From assembly GCA_964565645.1 (NCBI GenBank), contig CAZMFQ010000006.1, positions 99,924 to 163,923 on the forward strand: a DNA stretch of 64,000 bases. Direction: 5' to 3'. Below the pieces are notes generated by a model. That model searched no databases, was not told the DNA's origin, and was given only the letters and a program-made list of their open reading frames with translations. Within the stretch, counting starts at the first letter, position 1. Each line of letters starts with the position of its first letter. Positions 49,901 through 57,766 of the stretch are shown here, in pieces. The DNA comes from JAHIQC01 sp964565645 (GTDB lineage Bacteria; Actinomycetota; Coriobacteriia; Anaerosomatales; JAHIQC01). The translations under genes and the position numbers were made by a program.

Positions 49901-51495
49901 CCACTCTGGCGCCGGGAGAGATCGCTCACGGCAGCGCTTCTGCCGCGATCACCGTGGACACGGTGAACGTGGCCACCGCGACCGCGATCGACCCGCTTCA
50001 GATGGAGCTGCAGCGCACCGCTGAGGCGCGTGTCGATGTGGTCCATCCTGCGATCCAGGTCTTCAAGTCCGTCATGCCTTGGGTGGTCGTGTACTCCGGA
50101 GAAGTGACCTACCAATACTCCGTCTACAATCCGGGCGACGTCGACCTGAGCGATGTGACGCTCGTGGACGACCAGCTCGGCACGATCGCCTCAGGTCTCG
50201 ATCTGGCGGCCGGCGCATGGCTCGATTTCACTCAGACGGCCCTGATCGATGAGGACACCGTGAACAGGGTGGACGCGACTGGCCATGACGAATGGGGCCA
50301 CGAAGTCGCCTCATGGGCCACCGCGGAGGTCGACGTGATCCATCCCGCCGTCGATATCGTGAAGACGGCCGATGCCGAGGCGATACTGGCCGGCGAGGAT
50401 GTGACCTACACATATGTCGTTACGAACACCGGCGATGTGACTCTGAACTCGCTCGACGTCGTGGATGACAAGCTCGGTCCCGTCGGGACCCACGGACCGC
50501 TCGAGCCAGGTGGCACGTGGACGTTCACGGCGACCGCCGCGATCGCGGAGGACACCGTCAATGTCGCTACCGTGACCGGCTACTACTCGGTCATGGCCAA
50601 CGATGAGGTCCCCGTGGTGAGCAGCGTCACCGATAGTGACGATGCTGAGATCGATGTAGTGGCACCCGCGATCTCGGTCACCAAGGCGGCCGACAAGGAC
50701 TTCGTCATCGAACCCGGTGAGGACGTCCTCTACACCTACACGGTCACCAACACCGGTGATGTCCCGCTCTTCGATGTCGTGCTCGATGACGACGTTCTGG
50801 GCGCCGTGGGTGCGATCGGGATGTTGGATGTCGGCGAGAGCACGCAGTTCCAGGCGAGCGACTTCGTCGAGACCGACGTGACCAACACGGTCATCGCCAC
50901 AGCGCGTGACGAGTGGGGCCATGAAGTCGGTGCGGAAGCGACATGGAGCGTCGTCTACCAGCCGCTCGCGCCGTTGCCCCCGGACCTCGCTGTGACCAAG
51001 AGCGCCAACAAGGCTACGGCCTCACCTGGCGAACTGGTGACCTACACACTCACCTATACCAACACCGAGGACCCGCTCGTCGCTCCGAACGCCATAGCCG
51101 AGGACTTCACCATCGCGGACGACTTCGACGGGCGCTACGCCTCCGTGGTCGACGCCGCGGGCGGCACCGTAGCAGGCAGTGGTATCACCTGGGCGATCGC
51201 CGGTCCACTGGCTCCCGGTGAGTCGGGAACGATCACGTACACGATGCGGATCGACTCCACCATGCCGCTCGGGACGACCAACGTCGACAACGTCGTCGTC
51301 ATCCGGTCGACCGGAGATCCGAACCCCGACAACGACTCCGACACCGCTCGTGTCAGGGTCTCGACGGGTTCCGGCACCGAGGAGGAGCCGTTCCTGCCCT
51401 TCACCGGCGGCGAGTTCGCTCTGTTCCTGGGCGCCATAGCGTGCGCTGTCGCCACCGGAGCGGGACTGCGTAGGTACGCCTCGCGCGTCTCGTAG
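46915..51495 (+). CDS. LPFTG-anchored repeat surface protein (adhesin-like)
   Basis: This 1526-residue precursor has a signal peptide (MTRSIHRRS start, then LLSAAIVFAVLVSFSG), a Pro-rich linker with two Pro-Pro sites (about 70 and 75), and an SdrD B-like domain (about 228-315; FHDLDANGKYDDHEPW). Eleven repeats of about 100 residues follow, of the DUF11/DUF7507 immunoglobulin-like kind, each with a YTY-NTGD core. The sorting signal is LPFTG near 1495, then a hydrophobic helix and Arg tail. It should be displayed on the wall as a long stalk. The ATG at 46915 gives the only good signal peptide. SD GAGGGGTGG is masked by a leader hairpin. Confidence 0.9.
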   Translation: MTRSIHRRSFAVRLLSAAIVFAVLVSFSGIGYAVPGAGKAAPVSGESTVTPQPDPKTDPVPSDKDPVAEPPVVAPPDKTVAEEPAVVTGDDPKVLDQGVTVTDSIGDDAKATATGVPVTAPAPVKAATIVAPTCENVTKTFKLYADNVPGGATFWVRYKIGESIRTLNLSGSSSPYRASIDLAYGTTIKWVEWYSRYGGADTLLHTDSEAECLRGDVTNSFTYDSFLAGRKFHDLDANGKYDDHEPWLKGWTIELRRASDSSLYATRTTNEDGCYSFRDVLPGEYYVVEVMQPGWCQTQAPDGTVRVANGTCIEGLCFGNVQVLSAIDVTKVGDSIARVGDTIEYEIVVKNTGSTKLVDVQVNDPMFGGLIGSIPELAPGASQTFTPSHLVTAGDPDPLNNTVTASGIDLCKRMVVDTASWSCDIVHPSIALDKSVSPGIVAFGGQVLYTYVIENTGDVPLYGLSLYDDVLGSLDGLLPSTTLGVGEKMTVESFFDVTADVTNVATVVAVDSWETKCQASDDAVVDVRNPAISIVKSATPDMVYTGEPVTYTYLISNTGDTTLWEITLSDNVLGDLTYLLPATMLPVGGSMTAQITVPVADDVVNVGTVEAMYGEMDTDFYGGPVSAQSEAGVDVIAPSLAVRKTATPSVILAGETVEYTYEVENTGDVPLYGVMLADDHLGSIALDKVTLAPGEIAYGTASAAIWSDTTNVATALATDPLQRLVTAKTSAVVDVVAPAIGLVKTVAPSVVAYGGDVAYTYTVTNTGDTPLYGITVDDDVIGHIGDVAFLDVGASAVIGPVMWTVSADTYNVATAAGTDGWKHPVKASDDAFVDVRYPGLALAKAADPTVIHVGDDVTYTYLLTNTGDTDLWNVTLSDDVLGDLTPLLPSTFLAAGASMTVQITVPVDADVTNTGVATGSYGEPGSGFGGALEAFSSASVDVIHPDMVVRKTADPTVVLSGESVTYTYEVENTGDVILDAVTLVDDQLGPIDLGVSTLAPGEIAHGSASAAITVDTVNVATATAIDPLQMELQRTAEARVDVVHPAIQVFKSVMPWVVVYSGEVTYQYSVYNPGDVDLSDVTLVDDQLGTIASGLDLAAGAWLDFTQTALIDEDTVNRVDATGHDEWGHEVASWATAEVDVIHPAVDIVKTADAEAILAGEDVTYTYVVTNTGDVTLNSLDVVDDKLGPVGTHGPLEPGGTWTFTATAAIAEDTVNVATVTGYYSVMANDEVPVVSSVTDSDDAEIDVVAPAISVTKAADKDFVIEPGEDVLYTYTVTNTGDVPLFDVVLDDDVLGAVGAIGMLDVGESTQFQASDFVETDVTNTVIATARDEWGHEVGAEATWSVVYQPLAPLPPDLAVTKSANKATASPGELVTYTLTYTNTEDPLVAPNAIAEDFTIADDFDGRYASVVDAAGGTVAGSGITWAIAGPLAPGESGTITYTMRIDSTMPLGTTNVDNVVVIRSTGDPNPDNDSDTARVRVSTGSGTEEEPFLPFTGGEFALFLGAIACAVATGAGLRRYASRVS

Positions 51496-51524
51496 CACAC
51501 TGTCGCGATCGATGCTCTGACACA

Positions 51525-51553
51525 GCAGGGCCCCGACATCGTCGGGGCCCTGC
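51525..51553. terminator. Terminator between adhesin and metalloprotease genes
   Basis: A perfect 13-base stem (GCAGGGCCCCGAC with GTCGGGGCCCTGC) closes a three-base loop. It lies 30 bases after the adhesin stop, before the converging metalloprotease gene, and probably serves both. Confidence 0.75.
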
Positions 51554-51621
51554 TTCACATCCGGAGAGTGTCGGCCCCCGACCAGGAAACTGGAATCCTG
51601 AGCTGAGAGGGATTGCTGCGG

Positions 51622-52182
51622 TCACTGGCGGGGAGGGATGTTCTCGCCCCAGTCGATCGAGCCGTTGTCTCTCCAGTCGATGACGTGCCAGACCTCGTGG
51701 TTCAGGATGCGACTGAGCGAGGTCGTGTGCGCAGGGTTGATGATGATCCGGCCGCTCTTGTAGAGCGCTATCGCCTGGTAGCCCCGGGCATCGCCGAAGG
51801 TCACGGTCGTTCCCTGGAGGATCGGGTACTTCGCGATCAGTCCTGCCAGGATGGCTTTGGCCTGCGCCTGCTCGCTTCCGGCTGCCGCGCGCTTGGTCAC
51901 GCTCGAGGACTTGGTGGATGCGGGCTTCACTGTCGTGCCCGCCGCGAGTGCCTTGACGGGAGCCGCCGCCATCGGTGCCGATGTGGCCAAAGGCGCCGCG
52001 GCTGCCGCGACGGCGCGGAACTTGGCGGACGGTGCCTGAGCGGTGAGCTTCGAGGCGAAGATGCGGCCACCGGCGTTCGGATTCTGGGCGGCCAGTGCAG
52101 GCGCTGCGCCTGCGAGCATCGTGCCGGCTACGAGGATCGCTGCCAGTCTGATGCCTGTGGAAGTACGGTTCGTGCTGAACAT
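51622..52182 (-). CDS. Small secreted HExxH protein, putative zinc metalloprotease
   Basis: This 186-residue precursor has a signal peptide ending near APALA-AQ (residue 31-32), an Ala/Thr/Pro-rich stretch to about 105, and a compact domain of about 80 residues. It contains H162-E-V-W-H166 in LNHEVWHVID, the zincin motif, and E180 in WGENIPP as a possible third ligand. This is short for a protease; I do not recognise a named family. AAGGGG precedes the ATG at 52182. The gene converges on the adhesin and follows a c-di-GMP-I aptamer. By analogy with clostridial PPEP-1 it may trim the adhesin, but no sequence relation to PPEP-1 was established. Confidence 0.72.
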   Translation of the reverse strand: MFSTNRTSTGIRLAAILVAGTMLAGAAPALAAQNPNAGGRIFASKLTAQAPSAKFRAVAAAAAPLATSAPMAAAPVKALAAGTTVKPASTKSSSVTKRAAAGSEQAQAKAILAGLIAKYPILQGTTVTFGDARGYQAIALYKSGRIIINPAHTTSLSRILNHEVWHVIDWRDNGSIDWGENIPPRQ

Positions 52183-52197
52183 CGTCGTGCACCCCTT

Positions 52198-52364
52198 GGT
52201 ACGAGCCAGATGCACATCGACCCGGTCCTCCCCGCGAAAAGCCGGTTGGATCGGGCCGCATGGATCGTGGCTCGTACCCGGCGGTCCGGCTGTCATGGGA
52301 AGCTGCGCTTCCTTTAGACCCGTGACTTTGCGAAGCCCGCCTTTCGACGGACCGTGCCTTTATC
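52198..52364 (-). promoter_or_regulatory. c-di-GMP-I (GEMM) riboswitch upstream of the metalloprotease
   Basis: The aptamer runs on the minus strand from 52364 to 52280. It reads GATAAAGGCA, then a GAAA-capped hairpin, CGCAAAG, TCACGGGTCTAA, a second hairpin with arms GGAAGC and GCTTCC, and ATGACAGCCGGACCGCC. These match the GEMM consensus blocks (GAUAAAGGCA, GACGCAAAG, ACGGGUCUAA, AGCCGG). GGACCGCC closes P1 with GGCACGGTCC. Two downstream helices could form the switch: GGTACGAGCC (52278-52269) with GGCTCGTACC (52207-52198), beside the SD AAGGGG, or AGCCGG with CCGGCTTTT. Which state the ligand favours cannot be read from sequence. Confidence 0.85.
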
Positions 52365-52400
52365 GGGGAACTCGTGGCGATGTGCGGTTCTCAATTTCCT

Positions 52401-52406
52401 TACACT
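52401..52406 (+). promoter_or_regulatory. Possible -10 element for the sortase gene
   Basis: TACACT lies 124 bases before the chosen sortase start, in the divergent region shared with the minus-strand riboswitch. No good -35 was found. Confidence 0.3.
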
Positions 52407-52529
52407 AGGGATATCGGCACCGGCCCGGGCTCGCCTTAGGGTCATTTGTGATATTCGCCACACAAATTCTGCGGCGTGCGTCACACTTTGTGCTGGGGAC
52501 GGCGAGGCTCGACCAAGTGGGGTGCGTCA

Positions 52530-53213
52530 GTGCGAACGCCAGGAGCGGCCAGTACGGTGTCACGCGCCCTGCGGCGCGTGTTCGCGCATGCGCTCGGCAA
52601 CGTGTTCCTCGGCATGGCACTCGGTCTTGTCGTGTATTACTTCGGGAGTTCGCTTGAAGCGCGCCTTGCCCAGGCCCGGCTGAGCTCGCAGTTTCATGCC
52701 ATCGCGGGGCTGACGTCGGTGGAGGCATCGACCGGTCCGACGATGGACTGGGAGGGCTGGGAGCGGGAGGACCTCGGATTCTGGAACGGCCTGGCGGAGG
52801 GGGAGGCGTTCGGGAGGATAGTCGCCGAGGAGATGGGGCTTGATGCGGTCGTGGTCAAGGGGCACCATCGCAGCGCGCTCTCGAAGGGCCCCGGCTGGCT
52901 CGAGTACACGGACCTGCCCGGACCGACGGGCAACGTGGGTATCGCGGGCCACCGGACCACGTTCGGTGCTCCCTTCAGCGCACTGCAGGCGTTGTCTCCC
53001 GGTGATACCATCGACCTGTACTCGCCGTACCGCAGATACCGCTACATCGTCGCCGGCAGCGAGCAGGTCACTCCCGACAGGGTCGATGTCATGGATACGA
53101 CCCCGACGCCGCAGTTGACGCTCTCGGCCTGCGATCCGCCCTACAGCGCGCGCTATCGCCTTATCGTGCACGCTGACCTCGCGGAGGTGCGGCGACTTGT
53201 TGCTGACGAATAG
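52530..53213 (+). CDS. Class E-like sortase
   Basis: This 227-residue membrane enzyme has an N-terminal helix (ALGNVFLGMALGLVVYYFG) and an extracellular sortase domain. The catalytic residues are seen as H in GIAGHRTTFGAPF, C in LTLSACDPP and R in SARYRLIVHA, an arrangement typical of actinobacterial class E. Class E enzymes often prefer LAxTG, while the nearby substrate has LPFTG, so matching is an open point. The start is uncertain: GTG at 52530 (chosen), 52557 or 52476. It lies divergent from the metalloprotease and 12 bases before the epimerase. Confidence 0.87.
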   Translation: MRTPGAASTVSRALRRVFAHALGNVFLGMALGLVVYYFGSSLEARLAQARLSSQFHAIAGLTSVEASTGPTMDWEGWEREDLGFWNGLAEGEAFGRIVAEEMGLDAVVVKGHHRSALSKGPGWLEYTDLPGPTGNVGIAGHRTTFGAPFSALQALSPGDTIDLYSPYRRYRYIVAGSEQVTPDRVDVMDTTPTPQLTLSACDPPYSARYRLIVHADLAEVRRLVADE

Positions 53214-53225
53214 GAGACCCGCAAG

Positions 53226-54164
53226 ATGCGCGTCCTGATAACCGGCGGAGCCGGCTTCATCGGCTCGAACCTGGCGCACGCACTCTCTGTCGACCATGTG
53301 GTGGGGGTCGTCGACGACTTCTCCACCGGCAAACACGCCAACCTGCCCGAGGGCGTCTGGATCGCCGAGGGCGACATCCTGTCCTCCAAGCTGCCTGCGC
53401 AGATCACCGAGTTCGCGCCCGATGTCGTCGTACACCTTGCGGCGCAGGCGAGCGTGGCTCGGTCGCTCAAGGACCCGGCACGCGACTGGGCCGTCAACGC
53501 GGACGGGACGGGGATCGTAGCGCGCGCCGCAGCGGATGCCGGCGCCTTCAGGGTCATATCGGCGTCGTCGGCGGCGGTCTACGGCGACCCTGCGGAGCTG
53601 CCGCTGACCGAGAAGTCCCAGAAGCTTCCGCTCAGTCCCTACGGTCGCTCGAAGCTCGCCGCGGAGACCATCCTCGCCGAGACCCTCGCCTCGACCGCGG
53701 CGGACTTCGCGAGCATGCGTTTCGCGAACGTCTACGGCCCGCGTCAGGACTGGCAGGGTGAGGGAGGGGTGGTCGCTGTGTTCTGCGCGACCATGAGCGA
53801 GGGCGACGTGCCGCTCATCCACGGCACGGGAGAGCAGACACGTGATTTCATCTACGTCGGCGACGTGGTCACGGCGCTTACGGCAGCTGTGTTGACCGAC
53901 TCCAGTCTGCGCGACGGCCTCGGCGACGGACCGGCCTACAACATCTCCTCGGGCAGGCGCACGAGTATCAACGAACTCGCCCGGATCGTGGCCGACGCGA
54001 CGGGCTTCCACGGCGAACTCCGGCATGCCCCCTCACGTGAGGGAGACATAGAGCACAGCGCCCTCGACTCGCACAAGGCGCGCTCGGTGTTCGCGTGGGA
54101 CGCTCGTGTGCCGCTCAGGCTGGGTATCGCACGAACGGTGGAGTGGATGACGGAGGGCCGATGA
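53226..54164 (+). CDS. NAD-dependent epimerase/dehydratase (GalE-like)
   Basis: This is a 312-residue extended short-chain dehydrogenase. The NAD motif ITGGAGFIGSNLA opens it, VDDFSTGKHANL follows, and the catalytic YGRSK (Y139, K143) is intact with SAAVYG before it. The C-terminal RDFIYVGDVVTA block is typical of UDP-sugar 4-epimerases. It probably makes a UDP-sugar for envelope glycans, and its position beside the sortase suggests a cell-surface role. A GGAG SD precedes the ATG. Confidence 0.88.
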   Translation: MRVLITGGAGFIGSNLAHALSVDHVVGVVDDFSTGKHANLPEGVWIAEGDILSSKLPAQITEFAPDVVVHLAAQASVARSLKDPARDWAVNADGTGIVARAAADAGAFRVISASSAAVYGDPAELPLTEKSQKLPLSPYGRSKLAAETILAETLASTAADFASMRFANVYGPRQDWQGEGGVVAVFCATMSEGDVPLIHGTGEQTRDFIYVGDVVTALTAAVLTDSSLRDGLGDGPAYNISSGRRTSINELARIVADATGFHGELRHAPSREGDIEHSALDSHKARSVFAWDARVPLRLGIARTVEWMTEGR

Positions 54165-54715
54165 GCCCCGTTCTGCACGCGCAGACCCCGGACATCGAGC
54201 GCGTGAGCGCCCTGTATGCGGACAAGGCCGCCGAGGAGTTGCGCATCGGCAGGGCCGACGTCGGAGATCCGTCCGTGCCCGATGCGGGGCGCCTCGATGC
54301 GGCCGTGATGTTCCTGAAGGCCGAAGCGGGACCAGCTGAAGCAGCGGGCCTCCCGGTGCTTTCCGGGCCGGACGGGCAGGCTGTCGTGCGTGCCCTCGAG
54401 GCGCTCGGCTTCGAGCCCGATTCCTGGTTCGCGACGCTGGTCGGTGAAGACGGGGTCGGGGATGCGACGCGGGCGTTGCGTGCGACGATCGAGGCGGTCG
54501 ACCCCTACGCGGTGGTGGCGCTCGACACGAACGCCGGACGGGCCCTTGCCGATGCCCAGGGAGTGGAACCGCTGTCGCCCGGAAGGCCGGTGAGGGTTTC
54601 CGGAAGGGTGCTGCTCGCTCTCGACGGCCTTGAGCGGTCGCTCGGCCGACCGGATCTGAAGAGACGCGTATGGAGCCAACTGAGGGCGCTCAAGCCGGCA
54701 CCCGCGCCTTGGTGA
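54161..54715 (+). CDS. Uracil-DNA glycosylase-like protein, probably degenerate
   Basis: This 184-residue protein overlaps the epimerase stop by ATGA. Its core pattern (a nucleotide-loop-like VLSGPDGQAVVRALEALGF, then RATIEAVDPYAVVALDTNAGRAL) resembles the helical layout of family 4/5 uracil-DNA glycosylases, where VVALG-x2-A follows a similar helix. The four iron-sulfur cysteines and the GEAPG active-site loop of those enzymes are missing, so activity is doubtful. It may be a non-catalytic relative or an unrelated protein. Confidence 0.5.
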   Translation: MSPVLHAQTPDIERVSALYADKAAEELRIGRADVGDPSVPDAGRLDAAVMFLKAEAGPAEAAGLPVLSGPDGQAVVRALEALGFEPDSWFATLVGEDGVGDATRALRATIEAVDPYAVVALDTNAGRALADAQGVEPLSPGRPVRVSGRVLLALDGLERSLGRPDLKRRVWSQLRALKPAPAPW

Positions 54716-54728
54716 TGCCCTGACAGCA

Positions 54729-54754
54729 CGACGGGACGCCGATGCGTCCCGTCG
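54729..54754. terminator. Bidirectional terminator hairpin
   Basis: CGACGGGACG and CGTCCCGTCG form a perfect 10-base stem with a six-base loop, between the converging glycosylase-like gene and the ferredoxin gene. Confidence 0.7.
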
Positions 54755-54793
54755 GTCGATACGGATGTCAGTCGCGCGTCCTCAGACCCGCGA

Positions 54794-54982
54794 CTAGTCC
54801 TCTTCGATCTCCTGGATTGCGCCCATCGGGCACTCCTCCATGCAGGTCGCGCAGGCGGTGCAATCGTCGTCGTTCACGGCTTCCGCCGCTTCGCCCACGA
54901 TCTCGAGGACCCCCTCGGGGCACGCATCGACACAGATACCACAGGCGGAACACTCGTCTTCGTTGATGATGGGTCGCGGCAC
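54794..54982 (-). CDS. 2[4Fe-4S] ferredoxin
   Basis: This is a 62-residue clostridial-type ferredoxin. Two CxxCxxCxxxCP motifs (C11/C14/C17/C21 and C41/C44/C47/C51) would hold two [4Fe-4S] clusters. It could accept electrons from the pyruvate oxidoreductase encoded at the window start. The GTG start at 54982 follows GGGAGG and begins at the family consensus; the frame extends upstream without similarity. Confidence 0.95.
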   Translation of the reverse strand: MPRPIINEDECSACGICVDACPEGVLEIVGEAAEAVNDDDCTACATCMEECPMGAIQEIEED

Positions 54983-55024
54983 CGGGCCCTCCCTCGGTCC
55001 GACCGGCTGGTTTCGTCGCAGGTC

Positions 55025-55053
55025 ACTGTACCGACGCTCGCGGGCGATGTAAA
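55025..55053 (-). promoter_or_regulatory. Ferredoxin promoter
   Basis: On the minus strand TTTACA (55053-55048) and TACAGT (55030-55025) are exactly 17 bases apart. This is a strong sigma-70-type promoter about 43 bases upstream of the ferredoxin GTG. Confidence 0.7.
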
Positions 55054-55154
55054 TACCGTGTCGACAACTCATCGCACCGCGCCCGATTGTGGGGTTTTCG
55101 TGTGGTGCGGCTCTCGGACGCCTCGCGTGGGTATAGTAGGTATGTCGCAGAAAA

Positions 55155-55184
55155 CTTGACAATGATGCACTCAGATTCTAGATT
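55155..55184 (+). promoter_or_regulatory. dnaK promoter with a HAIR-like HspR operator
   Basis: TTGACA (55156-55161) and TAGATT (55179-55184) are 17 bases apart. Overlapping the -35 is CTTGACA-N7-ACTCAGA (55155-55175), close to the HAIR consensus CTTGAGT-N7-ACTCAAG bound by HspR. hspR is the fourth gene of the same operon, so autoregulation is likely. A perfect hairpin GCCCGCG/CGCGGGC (55264-55281) follows in the leader, before the dnaK SD. Confidence 0.75.
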
Positions 55185-55304
55185 TCGACAAGGCGGCCTC
55201 CGACACTGAGGACACCGCCGCTCACACATCGGTGTACATCCCGCTCAGAGGGGCGGATCGAGGGCCCGCGATCACGCGGGCGATCGGAAAGGAGAACGAC
55301 TGAA

Positions 55305-57203
<1,899 letters not shown>

Positions 57204-57205
57204 CC

Positions 57206-57766
57206 ATGGTCGATCGCAAACCCAAGGGCCCCGCACCCGACGTGGACCCTGAACTGCTGGAGGACCTCGGAGCGGAACTCCCGCTCCGAGGTGACCAGCT
57301 TGAAGCCGATCTGGAGACCGCGCTGGCAGAGGCCAGGGAGTGGCAGGACAAGGCCATGCGGGTCCAGGCCGAGTTCGAGAACGTGCGGCGCCGTCTCGAG
57401 GCGCGTCATGAGGACGCACTCCTCAGGGCCGGTGAACGCGTGGTCAGCGCGCTATTGCCCGTCATCGACGACCTGGAGCGTGCGATCGATCACGCGGCGG
57501 GCAGCGGGGACGAGGTCACAGAAGGGCTCGTGGCGGTCAGCCGCAAACTCTCCGAAGTCATCGGACGCGAAGGCTGCCAGGTCATCGACCCGCTCGGAGA
57601 CCGCTTCGATCCCAACAAGCACAACGCCGTCCAGATGCGCGAGGACCTCGAAGTGGAGGACCACACGGTCGTCGAGGTCTTCCAGAAGGGCTACGAGATG
57701 CACGGGCGCGTGCTCAGACCCGCGATGGTCGTGGTCTCGACGGGAGGTCCTGCCCGAGAGGGCTAG
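57206..57766 (+). CDS. grpE: Nucleotide exchange factor GrpE
   Basis: GrpE (186 residues) releases ADP from DnaK. A long coiled-coil helix (about 30-85) contains DKAMRVQAEFENVRRRLEARHEDA, shown here as its typical FENVRRR core, and the beta domain has FDPNKHNAVQMREDLEVEDHTVVEVFQKGY with the family core PNKHNAVQ. It is two bases after dnaK and immediately before dnaJ. Confidence 0.97.
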   Translation: MVDRKPKGPAPDVDPELLEDLGAELPLRGDQLEADLETALAEAREWQDKAMRVQAEFENVRRRLEARHEDALLRAGERVVSALLPVIDDLERAIDHAAGSGDEVTEGLVAVSRKLSEVIGREGCQVIDPLGDRFDPNKHNAVQMREDLEVEDHTVVEVFQKGYEMHGRVLRPAMVVVSTGGPAREG

